This document shows positions 35,282 to 44,027 of a stretch of DNA of 53,974 nucleotides, in pieces. Numbering within the stretch: the first letter of the stretch is position 1; every line of letters starts with the position of its first letter. The stretch is taken from assembly GCA_016932955.1 (NCBI GenBank), contig JAFGBV010000217.1:1-53974 (forward strand), written 5' to 3'. A program made the position numbers and the translations under genes. This DNA comes from Anaerolineales bacterium. Lineage in GTDB: Bacteria > Chloroflexota > Anaerolineae > Anaerolineales > UBA4823. Below the pieces are notes generated by a model, which was not told the DNA's origin, did no database searches, and worked only from the letters and a program-made list of their open reading frames with translations.

Positions 35282-35868
35282 CGCAAATCACCAACAGTTA
35301 TCAAATCCTTGATCTTCTCATAGGTAGCTGGACCAATCCCTTCCACTTCCTGGATCTCCTCAATAGTCTGAAAGGGACCATTTGCCTGCCGGTGGGCAAT
35401 GATCGCCTGTGCAGTGATCGGGCCAATCTCCGGCAGGGCTTCCAATTCATCCTGCGACGCGCTGTTGATATTCACCAGCTCAGTAGCATCGCCCTCTATT
35501 CTGGAGATTTCCAACGCCCGGCTTGGCACAGAGGTTGACTGTGCGGTTGGAACTTCCAGCTTCTGCCCATCCTCCAGCACAGCCGCCAGGTTTATCGCTG
35601 AAGCCTCTGCGTCGCTAAGCAACCCACCTGCCGCATTGATAGCATCGGCTACGCGGCTGCCCTGTGGGAGACTCACCAATCCTGGCTCTGCCACGGCTCC
35701 TGAAACATGAACCAGGATTGGCAGCGCCGTGGGAGGCGGGAGAAGGGTAATCGCATCCCCCCGCGGTGGCTGGCTGGCCAGGAAAATGATCCCGCCTACC
35801 AACAATCCAATCACCACACCAAATGCGATGCCCCACAGATACTTGCCCGATGAACCCGCCGTACTCAC
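35278..35868 (-). CDS. comEA: ComEA-like helix-hairpin-helix DNA-binding membrane protein
   Basis: This 196-residue protein has one N-terminal TM helix (GIAFGVVIGLLVGGIIFLA), an SLBB-like domain (VHVSGAVAEPGLVSL...INAAGGLL, about 50-105), and a C-terminal double helix-hairpin-helix (VNINSASQDELEALPEIGPITAQAIIAHR and IQEVEGIGPATYEKIKDLI; about 130-195). ComEA binds incoming DNA at the membrane during natural transformation. GTG at 35868 is the start, with GGAGG close upstream. Its stop overlaps the cyclase start by 4 nt. comEC is not in the window. Short HhH proteins of this kind exist without competence roles, so the symbol is by architecture. Confidence 0.85.
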   Translation of the reverse strand: MSTAGSSGKYLWGIAFGVVIGLLVGGIIFLASQPPRGDAITLLPPPTALPILVHVSGAVAEPGLVSLPQGSRVADAINAAGGLLSDAEASAINLAAVLEDGQKLEVPTAQSTSVPSRALEISRIEGDATELVNINSASQDELEALPEIGPITAQAIIAHRQANGPFQTIEEIQEVEGIGPATYEKIKDLITVGDLR

Positions 35869-35892
35869 AGACCTCCACCCACAAGATAGAAT

Positions 35893-35929
35893 AAAAACCG
35901 GGGGTTCAGCAAGCAGCCTTGCTGCCCCC
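35893..35929 (-). terminator. Intrinsic terminator after the S1 gene
   Basis: On the minus strand GGGGG, one unpaired base, AGCAAG, a 4-nt loop, CTTGCT, three unpaired bases and CCCCC form a stable hairpin, followed after two G by TTTTT (35897-35893). It lies 52 nt after the S1 stop and separates that gene from comEA. Confidence 0.85.
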
Positions 35930-35981
35930 TCACCTCCCAGTTAGTCCGTGCCTGCGCCTGATACCAGTCAGAATGGCCTTT

Positions 35982-36956
35982 TCACGGTTCAGTTAGTCTC
36001 AGACTCAAACCCAGCCGCTGGCGCGTGCTGTCCACATTGAGCACCCGCGCTCGCACTACCTGTCCTTCTTCCAGGCCTTTCAACGAATCATTTTCACCGC
36101 TAGCAGATATCTGCGTCGCGTGAATCAAGCCGTCCAGGCCTTCTTCCAGCCGTGCAAAAGCACCAAAAGGCACCAGGCTCGTGATCGTCACCTCAATCAA
36201 CTGACCCGGCTGGTAACGTTGCTCCGCTGTATCCCAGGGGTTGGGATGCAGCCTCTTCAGGCTCAAGGCAATCCGCGAGCGTTCTTTATCTACTTGCAGC
36301 ACGTATGATTTCACCTGGTGACCAACATTAGCCACATCAGATGGATGGCGCACACGCCCCCAGGATAGCTCAGATACATGCACTAAACCCTCCACGCCTC
36401 CCAAGTCCACAAATATACCAAAATCAGTGATATTGGTCACTGCCCCGTAAACGATGTCACCTGGTTTGACATCGCAGAAAAGCTCATTTCGCCGGCCACA
36501 GGCAGCCAAAGCAGCACGCTCAGAATACACTACCCGCCCCCTCTCCTCATCACATTCAATCACTTTCACGCTGATCGAGCGATTCATATATGTTAGCATG
36601 ATCTGCTCACGCATCGCCTCATCCATCTGGCAACTGATATCAATCAGATGCGAGACTGGCACAAAACCATGCAATCCCCCCATCCCCACCAATAAACCGC
36701 CGCGGTTATAACCTGTAACGTCCAGAGAGATCGTTGTATCCTGATCAAAGAGCTGCTGAACCTGTTGCCAATCTATATTCACGTTTGAAACCATACTCCG
36801 GTATCCTGCCCCCACCTGTTCAACGCTCACATCCCGCTGCGGGGCACTATCAGGGACGCGATGGTTATATTTCTCCTCGTCCCTTAATAGCGCTGCCCAC
36901 CACCCCTCATCTAGTTTAGGTGGTGGTTCTTGCACTTTGCTAGACTTTATCACCAT
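35982..36956 (-). CDS. S1 RNA-binding domain protein (ribosomal protein S1-like)
   Basis: This 324-residue protein has a roughly 65-residue N-terminal extension followed by three S1/OB repeats: a diverged one (about 70-135; VTGYNRGGLLVGMGGLHGFVPVS), a canonical one (about 158-228; GDIVYGAVTNITDFGIFVDLGGVEGLVHVSELSW) and a third (about 243-318; LVPFGAFARLEEGLDGLIHATQIS). Architecture matches short S1 homologues, which assist translation initiation or mRNA binding. GGGGAGG precedes the ATG. It has its own promoter and terminator, so it is a monocistronic unit. Whether it is the main S1 or an accessory paralogue is unknown. Confidence 0.9.
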   Translation of the reverse strand: MVIKSSKVQEPPPKLDEGWWAALLRDEEKYNHRVPDSAPQRDVSVEQVGAGYRSMVSNVNIDWQQVQQLFDQDTTISLDVTGYNRGGLLVGMGGLHGFVPVSHLIDISCQMDEAMREQIMLTYMNRSISVKVIECDEERGRVVYSERAALAACGRRNELFCDVKPGDIVYGAVTNITDFGIFVDLGGVEGLVHVSELSWGRVRHPSDVANVGHQVKSYVLQVDKERSRIALSLKRLHPNPWDTAEQRYQPGQLIEVTITSLVPFGAFARLEEGLDGLIHATQISASGENDSLKGLEEGQVVRARVLNVDSTRQRLGLSLRLTEP

Positions 36957-37016
36957 TAAGCCATCCTCCCCAGATTCCCTAATAAATGATAATGCTGACT
37001 AACCCAATCATAATTA

Positions 37017-37045
37017 ATTGTACTGCGTTCTGCCATTCTGCACAA
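37017..37045 (-). promoter_or_regulatory. Sigma-70 promoter of the S1 gene
   Basis: On the minus strand TTGTGC (37045-37040) and TACAAT (37022-37017) are spaced by 17 nt. The predicted start near 37010 gives a leader of about 54 nt. The gap is visibly A/T-rich compared with the coding sequence. Confidence 0.6.
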
Positions 37046-37085
37046 CTTTTGGTCGCGTTTTGTAATGTTATCACTTCTCTTAATT

Positions 37086-39008
37086 CTATATTGAAGCCTG
37101 CTTCCCATTCCTGGCTTTTTGTTCCATTTCAACAATTGCATTCGCCACAACCTCAATCGCCACACGCTGCTTGCGGTAAAGGTCCGCTTCTGACATCGCC
37201 AGGCGCATAGCTATTTCGCGCACCTTACGACCTTCCATAAACTTCATCTCGAGGATGTTGTATAGAATCCACTCACCAGTGAAGCGTCGCTCACCTACCG
37301 GGCGGGTTTGCTCCACCGCCTGGTGCAAAATTGAGCGCAGCGCGTTGACAGGGTTATCATCGTTTTCATCCATTGCCTGTTGTACAATCCGTAAGCCCAT
37401 CAGAGGGCTGTCGGTCAATTTCGGCCCACCCCAATAATGGGTTAACGCATCCTTCACCCATCGGGAAACATCCCGAGACTCAAGAGGAAACTCTCCAGAT
37501 GCCAGTAGGCCCGTCCCATCGTAACGTGTTGCCGCCCTTAATTGTTGCAAGCGGTCAATTTGGGGCGTCAGCGCTGCCAGCGAGTTAAATATCCGCTGCT
37601 GGCTGTAACGATCTTCCAATGCCTGGGCTCCCCGCTGCGCCAGGCGCCGCAGGGCTTCACGATGTTCTACAGCAATCGGGTCATCTCCTTCTAAAACTTG
37701 AGTTTCCAGCCGCTCCACACCCAGCAACCCCAGCAGGCTGCCTTGCCCATCCTGGCCTCGCAGAGGTACCAGCCAGTAATCACCCCAGGTAAACAGGCTC
37801 TTGCCAAAACCGTTCTGGGTCGCTTCCTGAGCAAGCTGCGCGGGCATTTCTTCTGGCAAATTTGGCTCGTTCCCAACACTGACCAACATTTGAATGCTCT
37901 TATCCGCCGCCAGCGATACGATAAAGGCATGCGATGCTTGCATCCGGTCGCATACAGCGGCTATGATCGCCTCCAGAAATTGGCGCAGGTCGCTGGTGGT
38001 GAACAGGCGTTCCTCCAGCGTTAGCAGCAAGTTGAGATTCACCCGATCGCCGCCATGAAACAACCAGCGTTCCCAAACCGGCGCTGCAAGCGTGATCGCA
38101 AACTCAAGAACCAAGATGCTGCCCACCATAATGACTGGAACCACAGCCGTATACTCGAATCCGATCCACCCCCCTGCCCGGCGTACAAATGTGGTAATCG
38201 CCAGCACCGTGGAGGCCGTCACCGGACCGCGCATCAGCCATTTGAACAGCCGCCGTTTCACCATCCGGTCCGGCCAGGAGACGCCAAAAAAAGCCACTGA
38301 ATAAGCCATCACGATAATCAGCCCCGTAACCAACACGTTAGCCATCAGTGCTGTCAGCCAGAACAGCCAGGGAAATGCCACGGCAACCCTTGATCCATAC
38401 AACAGGAAGGGGAAAGAGCCCAACGCCGGTGCCAGCGACCCCGCCAGCAGGTAGCGCATCCGGCGCTGGCTACTGCTGGTCGCCGTGCGCCGATAGGCGC
38501 GCCAGAAATTGATCCATGCCCAGACTATCACCACTATAAAATAGATCGCAAACACCCAACTCAGCCAGGTGCGTTCCAGTTGCGGCGTGGGGATTGCTTC
38601 CAACACCAATGGCCCCACCAGTAGGTCAAACGGCAGGGTGATCAGGAATACTGTGCTGATCGCGTACATCAGACGGGTCGCCATTCTCCGCCGCCCTCGC
38701 GAAGGGCGTCCAGTGGTTGCTAACAGCGCATCCGAGAAGTGCAGATAAGCAGGCGGCAGGAAGACGATGCCAATCCATTCCAGCCGCAGCCACAATGCCA
38801 ACATCGAAGACGAGGCTGAGATACTGCTGATCGCATCACATACAAAAACGATCACTACGCACAGCAAAATGAGTGCAAACGAGCGCGCCACCCGGTCCCG
38901 TAGGTTAAAGGTTAGCGCATACAATAAAATAGAGAATGCTGTGATCGCAATCCCCGCTGTCAGCAATTGGTTTAGGAATTGCAAACTGCTCAGGATAACA
39001 TTATACAT
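37086..39008 (-). CDS. Membrane sensor with GAF domain and C-terminal helix-turn-helix
   Basis: This 640-residue protein has an N-terminal block of about eight or nine hydrophobic helices resembling the histidine kinase N-terminal 7TM sensor (about 10-325), a GAF-like domain (about 340-480; FIVSLAADKSIQMLVSVG, LGLLGVERLE), a linker region of about 90 residues (with WVKDALTHYWGGPKLTDSP), and a terminal segment (about 572-625) with a predicted helix-turn-helix (VREIAMRLAMSEADLYRKQR). No HisKA, HATPase, GGDEF, EAL or cyclase domain is present. It is probably a membrane-bound regulator acting directly on DNA, but that is inference. It has no close partner gene; GNAT and a small membrane protein lie upstream. 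Confidence 0.8.
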   Translation of the reverse strand: MYNVILSSLQFLNQLLTAGIAITAFSILLYALTFNLRDRVARSFALILLCVVIVFVCDAISSISASSSMLALWLRLEWIGIVFLPPAYLHFSDALLATTGRPSRGRRRMATRLMYAISTVFLITLPFDLLVGPLVLEAIPTPQLERTWLSWVFAIYFIVVIVWAWINFWRAYRRTATSSSQRRMRYLLAGSLAPALGSFPFLLYGSRVAVAFPWLFWLTALMANVLVTGLIIVMAYSVAFFGVSWPDRMVKRRLFKWLMRGPVTASTVLAITTFVRRAGGWIGFEYTAVVPVIMVGSILVLEFAITLAAPVWERWLFHGGDRVNLNLLLTLEERLFTTSDLRQFLEAIIAAVCDRMQASHAFIVSLAADKSIQMLVSVGNEPNLPEEMPAQLAQEATQNGFGKSLFTWGDYWLVPLRGQDGQGSLLGLLGVERLETQVLEGDDPIAVEHREALRRLAQRGAQALEDRYSQQRIFNSLAALTPQIDRLQQLRAATRYDGTGLLASGEFPLESRDVSRWVKDALTHYWGGPKLTDSPLMGLRIVQQAMDENDDNPVNALRSILHQAVEQTRPVGERRFTGEWILYNILEMKFMEGRKVREIAMRLAMSEADLYRKQRVAIEVVANAIVEMEQKARNGKQASI

Positions 39009-39048
39009 AACTCTTCAACACCACTATTCCGCGGGTGCGCCGCGCAGC

Positions 39049-39609
39049 CTACTGTCGCACCGAACGGGCAAAGAAAAGCGCAATATCGTGATTCGCATAA
39101 TAGCGATCATTATATCCGCAAAGCGCAAATCCCATCTTCATCGCCAGGCAAATGGCAGGGTAATTCTTCGGCTGCATTTCCAATACGATCCGGTAACTGG
39201 CTTTGTGGCGTGCCCATTCCTGCGCAGCTAAGATCAGTGCGCTGCCCATGCCCTGCCGCCGCATCCGGCGAGTGACAGCCAGGTCGGTCACCCAGGTTGT
39301 CAACGGGGCAATATTCGTCATCATACCCACATATCCCACCACCTGTTCCTGGTATATTGCAACCAGCAGGCCAGAACGCTTTTTCCAGTCATCTATCAAC
39401 GCTTCGGGGCGGCGCGGATAATCCACACGTACCGAGCGTGGCAATTGCAATTGGCGAAATATGACATCGATCTGCAAATCAGTCGGCTTGGACCCGCCTT
39501 CCTGGCGCACTTCCAATTGCCACACATGGTCGCTGACATAACTATGATCGATCGCAACCAGCACCGCAATATCAGCGGCTACAGCAGGACGAATTTGAAT
39601 TTCTGGCAT
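39049..39609 (-). CDS. GNAT family N-acetyltransferase
   Basis: This 186-residue acetyl-CoA-dependent acyltransferase has the motif A loop RRMRRQGMGSALI (R/Q-x-x-G-x-G/A), preceded by the strand WVTDLAVT and followed by the C-terminal YPAICLAMKMGFALCGYND typical of RimI-like enzymes. The reading frame opens at 39699 within the preceding gene, but ATG 39609 with GGAGAG is preferred. The substrate could be a protein N-terminus, an amine or an antibiotic. It is 31 nt after the small membrane protein gene. Confidence 0.88.
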   Translation of the reverse strand: MPEIQIRPAVAADIAVLVAIDHSYVSDHVWQLEVRQEGGSKPTDLQIDVIFRQLQLPRSVRVDYPRRPEALIDDWKKRSGLLVAIYQEQVVGYVGMMTNIAPLTTWVTDLAVTRRMRRQGMGSALILAAQEWARHKASYRIVLEMQPKNYPAICLAMKMGFALCGYNDRYYANHDIALFFARSVRQ

Positions 39610-39640
39610 ATGCTCTCCACTGCTTAGATTTCCCGTTTGA

Positions 39641-40333
39641 TCATGGCGCTGGGGCAACGTTAACTTGGATGATGCAAGGCGAAAGGATATTGCCCTCATT
39701 GTCGGTCACCACCAGGCGAAGCTGGTACGGCCCTGGCGCTAACCCGCTTGTATCCCAGGTGCCCAGGGTGCCACTTATCACCACCTGCTGGCCCACCTGC
39801 AGCGGCAGCCAGATCGTTTCGCCAGGGCGGGCAACTTCATAGGTGTAGAAGCCAAAATTGGCGATGTTTACGCTTCCCTCCAGCGTCACCACCCCGCTCA
39901 CCGTGCTGCCATCTTCGGGACTCGTCAGGATTAGCGTATCAGGCACGCAGCCCTGCCCAACCACAGGCACACTCGATCCCGTTGGCTCAGGCGTCGTATC
40001 TGCCCCAGGCGCGGGCGTAACGGGTTGCAGCGTGATTGTTGCCGTTGCTAGCAAGTCCAGGGTTGGTGAAGGGAGAGGCATTGCCCCTGGAACAGAAGGA
40101 ATTACAAAAGTCACCAACGTAAATTCAGCAATACCCGTCAGCAGTACCAATACCAGCATCGTAGCCGCCTGATTCAACCTTCCCTGGGCGTTCTCGCGTT
40201 CCATGCCAAAAATCGCCCCGCGCAGCTCCTCCCATGCCATGCCAAACTTGCGCAGGTGCCACAAACCCAGCAGGATCAATACTGCGTAGATCCAAAGTTC
40301 ATACTTCTGAAAAAATTGGAGTGCCTGTTCCAT
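39641..40333 (-). CDS. Membrane protein with extracellular Ig-like domain
   Basis: This 230-residue protein has two hydrophobic segments (about 11-28 and 57-82), a Pro/Thr-rich linker (about 85-125), and a C-terminal beta-sandwich (about 130-225; LILTSPEDGSTVSGVVTLEGSV, GPYQLRLVVTDNEGN) of the Ig-like or FN3-like kind found in cell-surface adhesins. The GPYQLRLVV motif is common in bacterial carbohydrate-contact modules. It likely exposes the sandwich on the cell surface. Function unknown. It is upstream of the GNAT gene and downstream of PNP. Confidence 0.75.
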   Translation of the reverse strand: MEQALQFFQKYELWIYAVLILLGLWHLRKFGMAWEELRGAIFGMERENAQGRLNQAATMLVLVLLTGIAEFTLVTFVIPSVPGAMPLPSPTLDLLATATITLQPVTPAPGADTTPEPTGSSVPVVGQGCVPDTLILTSPEDGSTVSGVVTLEGSVNIANFGFYTYEVARPGETIWLPLQVGQQVVISGTLGTWDTSGLAPGPYQLRLVVTDNEGNILSPCIIQVNVAPAP

Positions 40334-40399
40334 GCTGCGTCTGAAGTTCCTGTGTCTGATTATTCATCCCAGCACAACAGTGACGGTGATGATCTAAGA

Positions 40400-41236
40400 C
40401 TACAGACGACGCAGCACCCCCCTGATCAGCGCCGTCAGTTTGGGGACAATCTCCTTTCCCGCCGCCAACACCTCCTCATGCGTCGTCACTGTATCCCCAT
40501 CCAGGTTGGCCTTATTGCTAATGCCTGAAACACCCAACACCCGCGTCCCGCCATGCCGGGCAACAATCACCTCGGGCACCGTAGACATCCCGACCGCATC
40601 CGCACCAATCATACGCAAGAAGCGCAAATCAGCAGGCGTTTCGAAAGACGGACCTGCCAGGCTGACATAGATTCCTTCACGCAGAAGGATATGATCTGCC
40701 TCAGCCACTTTGTGCGCCAGCAAACCCAACGAACGGTCGTATGCCTGGCTCATATCCGGAAAACGCGGGCCTAACTCATCCAGGTTCGGGCCGTTCAAGG
40801 GATTCAAGCCTGCCATCCCGATCAGGTTGATATGATCCTTGATCAGCATCAAATCCCCGGCATTGAAGCCAGGGTTCACCGCCCCAGCAGCATTGGTCAC
40901 GATCAAGATCTCCACCCCCAGCCGCTGCATCACCCGCACCGGTAGCCCAACCTGCGCCATGCTGTAACCCTCATAGAAATGCACCCGCCCTTGCATCACG
41001 GCAACCACTTGCCCCTCCAGCCGCCCCAACACCAGGTGTCCTGTATGCCCCTCCACCGTCGAAACAGGCCACCCAGGCAGATCAGGATAAGGAATCACCA
41101 TTGCCTGTTCCACATTCGCTGCCAACGAACCCAACCCTGATCCTAAGATCAGACCAACATGGGGACGGTAATGGGTTTTTGCCCGGATTAGTTCAACAAT
41201 CTCATCGATTTGTGCCAGCGTAAAGTAGGCGCTCAT
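40400..41236 (-). CDS. punA: Purine-nucleoside phosphorylase (trimeric class)
   Basis: This 278-residue enzyme splits inosine or guanosine with phosphate in purine salvage. Family landmarks are GLILGSGLGSLA (phosphate loop), VEGHTGHLVLG, MQGRVHFYEGYSM, TNAAGAVNPGFNAGDLMLIKDHIN, and GPSFETPADLRFLRMIGADAVGMSTVPEV with the purine-binding Glu. ATG 41236 is preferred over an upstream TTG because GGGAGAGAG lies right before it. It has an extended -10 promoter at 41284. Together with uridine phosphorylase it suggests nucleoside scavenging. Confidence 0.95.
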   Translation of the reverse strand: MSAYFTLAQIDEIVELIRAKTHYRPHVGLILGSGLGSLAANVEQAMVIPYPDLPGWPVSTVEGHTGHLVLGRLEGQVVAVMQGRVHFYEGYSMAQVGLPVRVMQRLGVEILIVTNAAGAVNPGFNAGDLMLIKDHINLIGMAGLNPLNGPNLDELGPRFPDMSQAYDRSLGLLAHKVAEADHILLREGIYVSLAGPSFETPADLRFLRMIGADAVGMSTVPEVIVARHGGTRVLGVSGISNKANLDGDTVTTHEEVLAAGKEIVPKLTALIRGVLRRL

Positions 41237-41283
41237 GCTCTCTCCCAATCTCAGTCGATAATCAACCCCTCCCCTCCAAGGGT

Positions 41284-41292
41284 ATTATAACA
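41284..41292 (-). promoter_or_regulatory. Extended -10 promoter of the PNP gene
   Basis: On the minus strand TGTTATAAT is an extended -10 box (TATAAT at 41289-41284), 48 nt upstream of the PNP ATG and just after the end of the threonine aldolase gene. It should let PNP be expressed apart from the upstream genes. No -35 box is evident. Confidence 0.55.
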
Positions 41293-41312
41293 TGGGCAGC
41301 TTCAGTGGTCTT

Positions 41313-42353
41313 TTAACCTGCCAGCGCCGCCCCATAGGCTGAAACCACCCGTTCCAACGCAGCATCACCGATCCAATAGTGTAACACTAGCCGGAAGCGT
41401 CGCTTGCCCACCACGCCAACCCGTACCCCCTCCGTAGCCAAGCGCTCTGCCACATCAAAAGCCGTCCCCCGTATCTGCTCAGCCAGACTCGCAAAAATCA
41501 TATTCGTGTAGGGTGTGCCAGGGTCCAGCACCAGCCCAGGCAAATTAGCCAACTCCTCTGCCAACCGGCGTGCCCGGACATGATCCTCTGCCAGACGCTC
41601 AACCATCTTTTCCAGCGCCACAAGCCCTGCCGCTGCCAGGATGCCCGCCTGGCGCATTCCCCCACCCAATTGCTTGCGGATGCGATGCGCTCGTCGGATG
41701 AATTCCCGCGACCCGCACAACACCGAGCCAACCGGCGCACACAGCCCCTTGCTAAGGCAAAAAGTCACCGAATCCGCTGCTGCAGCCAGCGCACGCGCTT
41801 CCACACCCAGGGCGACTGCAGCGTTGAAAATGCGCGCCCCATCCAGGTGCAGCGCCAAGCCGCGTGCCTTCGCAAGCTCTCCCACCTTGTTGGTATATTC
41901 CTCACTTAAGGTCACACCCCCGCAACGGTTGTGCGTGTTTTCCAGCGCGATCAGGCGTGTCACCGGGTTGTGGGCGTCATCTGAGCGGATCGCCGCCTGG
42001 ATATCTTCCAGCGTCAACGTCCCGTCCGCCTGGTTGGGGATCTGGCAGGAGTGCACTCCTCCCAGTGCGGAGATCCCCCCCGCCTCATACAAAAATGTAT
42101 GCGCCTTGTTGCCCAGGATCACCTCATCCCCACGCCCGCAGTGAGCCAGGATCGCCGCCAGGTTGCCCATCGTCCCCGAAGGTACAAACAAGCCCGCCTC
42201 CTTGCCCATCAGCTCCGCCGAAACCTCCTGTAAGCGGTTCACCGTAGGATCTTCCCCATATACATCGTCCCCCACGGGTGCATTCGCCATCGCCTCGCGC
42301 ATGGCGGGTGTGGGATGGCTTACCGTGTCCGAGCGTAGATCGATCAATTCCAT
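41313..42353 (-). CDS. ltaE: Low-specificity L-threonine aldolase
   Basis: This 346-residue PLP enzyme of fold type I cleaves threonine or allo-threonine to glycine and acetaldehyde. It has the N-terminal [19 protein letters not shown], the [16 protein letters not shown] segment, [19 protein letters not shown] (Asp for pyridine N), and the PLP lysine in [12 protein letters not shown]. Length and motif order match LtaE. ATG 42353, with GGAGAGG at 6 nt, is chosen over an upstream ATG. It follows rluD by 23 nt and is probably in the same operon. Confidence 0.93.
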   Translation of the reverse strand: MELIDLRSDTVSHPTPAMREAMANAPVGDDVYGEDPTVNRLQEVSAELMGKEAGLFVPSGTMGNLAAILAHCGRGDEVILGNKAHTFLYEAGGISALGGVHSCQIPNQADGTLTLEDIQAAIRSDDAHNPVTRLIALENTHNRCGGVTLSEEYTNKVGELAKARGLALHLDGARIFNAAVALGVEARALAAAADSVTFCLSKGLCAPVGSVLCGSREFIRRAHRIRKQLGGGMRQAGILAAAGLVALEKMVERLAEDHVRARRLAEELANLPGLVLDPGTPYTNMIFASLAEQIRGTAFDVAERLATEGVRVGVVGKRRFRLVLHYWIGDAALERVVSAYGAALAG

Positions 42354-42376
42354 AATGCCCTCTCCAATAAACAAGA

Positions 42377-43315
42377 TCACTTGCGTAGCGTTTCGAGTAA
42401 CGCCGCCAATTCCTCCGGCAGCGGCGCTTCAAAAGTCCTTGCCTGGCGCTCATCCGGCAGGTGAATAGTCAGCCGGGCAGCATGAAGGAAATGCCTCTTG
42501 AGCGGGATGCTCGATTTTTTATGCCCATACACCATATCCCCCGCCACAGGGCAGCCAAGGAAAGCCATGTGCAGGCGAATCTGGTGCGTTCGCCCCGTCA
42601 GTGGATGCACCTCCAGCAGTGTGTGCAAGGGCGGCCTCACCCCGTGCGGGAAAGTCTCTAAAGTTGTGTACTCGCTGACCGCCGGGCGGCCTTTCGTTTC
42701 ACTGGTCACCGCCATCAACTTGCGGTTGGCGCTGCTGCGCCCAATCGCCACCTCAATCCGCCCGTTTGGTGTGGGTGGGTTTCCATCCACCAGCGTCAGG
42801 TACACCTTTTCCGTCTTGCGCAAGCGGAATTGCTCTTGTAAAAAATGGTGTGTGTGATCATTCTTGGCAAGTAGGATCAGTCCCGACGTGTCCTTATCCA
42901 GGCGGTGCACCACCCCTGGGCGCTTTTCTCCCCCAACGCCTGCCATCTCCGGCGCGTGCGCCAGCACAGCATGCACCAGCGTTCCCGTCGCATGCCCCGC
43001 TGCTGGGTGCACCACCATCCCTGCTGGCTTATCCACCACCAGCAGGTGCTCATTTTCAAATACAATTTGCAGTGGTATGTCCTCTGGGATCAATTGTGTA
43101 GGTGCAAGTGGCGGGATGCGCACCTCGATTGCATCTCCCTGCTCCAGCATCTTGCCGCTCTTTTTCGGAGTCACCCCATTCACAGTGACACAACCTTCAT
43201 CCACCAGGCTTTGTAAGCGCGAGCGCGAAAACTCCCCCAGGCACGCCACCAGGAATTTATCCAGGCGTTGCGGGGCATCCTCGTCAAAGTGCAGAACGAC
43301 TACCCGCTCGCTCAA
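42377..43315 (-). CDS. rluD: Ribosomal large subunit pseudouridine synthase (RluD-like)
   Basis: This roughly 312-residue protein has an S4 domain (about 15-70; [22 protein letters not shown]) followed by the RluA/RluD catalytic domain. The catalytic Asp is in [12 protein letters not shown], with PAGMVVHP before it and [15 protein letters not shown] (conserved Arg) after it. The enzyme isomerises uridines in 23S rRNA helix 69. There is no ATG in a sensible place. TTG 43315, with AGGAG inside the end of lspA, fits both homology and the 7-nt gap. Length is normal. The lspA-rluD order is a common bacterial pairing. Confidence 0.92.
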   Translation of the reverse strand: MSERVVVLHFDEDAPQRLDKFLVACLGEFSRSRLQSLVDEGCVTVNGVTPKKSGKMLEQGDAIEVRIPPLAPTQLIPEDIPLQIVFENEHLLVVDKPAGMVVHPAAGHATGTLVHAVLAHAPEMAGVGGEKRPGVVHRLDKDTSGLILLAKNDHTHHFLQEQFRLRKTEKVYLTLVDGNPPTPNGRIEVAIGRSSANRKLMAVTSETKGRPAVSEYTTLETFPHGVRPPLHTLLEVHPLTGRTHQIRLHMAFLGCPVAGDMVYGHKKSSIPLKRHFLHAARLTIHLPDERQARTFEAPLPEELAALLETLRK

Positions 43316-43322
43316 TGTTGGC

Positions 43323-43970
43323 TCATTTCTCCTCAGCCACCGGCTGAGTCTCGACCCTACCCTCCCCCATCGTTCCTGCACTCGTTTCTGTGTACTCCTC
43401 AAGAACGCCCAGCACTGCACCTTCACCTGCTTTTTGCGCAGCCAGGCGTTTCTGCTGGCGGCCCTGGTACCACAATCCTAGCAATAACACAACGACACTC
43501 ATGGAGATACAGGCATCTGCGACATTGAACACTGGAAAGTCACCCACCGAGATAAAATCTGTCACGTAACCCTGGCGCAGCCGTTCGATCAGGTTTCCAG
43601 TCGACTCCACACCAAAAGAGTGGTACAAACGGTCGATCAGGTTGCCAACCGCACCGCCCAGTTGCATCCCCATCGCCAGCCGTAGCGGCCAATCACGGCG
43701 CGGAATCTGCGGATAATAATAAATGATCGCCAGCGAAACCAGCGTCGAGAGCACCGTGAACACAATGCTGAAATCCTGTAACATGCCAAAGGCTGCCCCT
43801 GTGTTCTTCCAGTGGACAATGCGCGCATAGGGCGTCAGCCAATCCCATGGTGACCAGATCTCATTAAACGCCATGTTGGCGCGCACCAGGTGCTTTGTCA
43901 ACTGATCCAGTGTAATGATTCCACCAGCCAGGGCTAATAATCCAAGGTAATCTTTGCCGTATTTTTCCAA
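43323..43970 (-). CDS. lspA: Lipoprotein signal peptidase (signal peptidase II)
   Basis: LspA removes lipoprotein signal peptides after lipid attachment. This 215-residue membrane protein has four TM helices and both catalytic Asp motifs: LIDRLYH (GNLIDR) and VTDFI...FNVADACIS. Other family marks are DQLTKH and NTGAAFG. A Glu/Arg-rich C-terminal tail of about 45 residues extends past the usual length (about 165). The start is TTG 43970 with GAGGAG at 7 nt. It serves the many lipoproteins encoded in the window. Own promoter at 44000-44027. Confidence 0.95.
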   Translation of the reverse strand: MEKYGKDYLGLLALAGGIITLDQLTKHLVRANMAFNEIWSPWDWLTPYARIVHWKNTGAAFGMLQDFSIVFTVLSTLVSLAIIYYYPQIPRRDWPLRLAMGMQLGGAVGNLIDRLYHSFGVESTGNLIERLRQGYVTDFISVGDFPVFNVADACISMSVVVLLLGLWYQGRQQKRLAAQKAGEGAVLGVLEEYTETSAGTMGEGRVETQPVAEEK

Positions 43971-43999
43971 CCACTAACTCCTCAAATAAAGTGTGCCTG

Positions 44000-44027
44000 A
44001 TTTTACCGCACTATGCCGATTACTCAA
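44000..44027 (-). promoter_or_regulatory. Sigma-70 promoter of lspA-rluD-ltaE
   Basis: On the minus strand TTGAGT (44027-44022) and TAAAAT (44005-44000) are 16 nt apart. The start near 43993 gives a leader of about 23 nt. The -35 box lies inside the last codons of the ABC permease gene. Confidence 0.6.
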
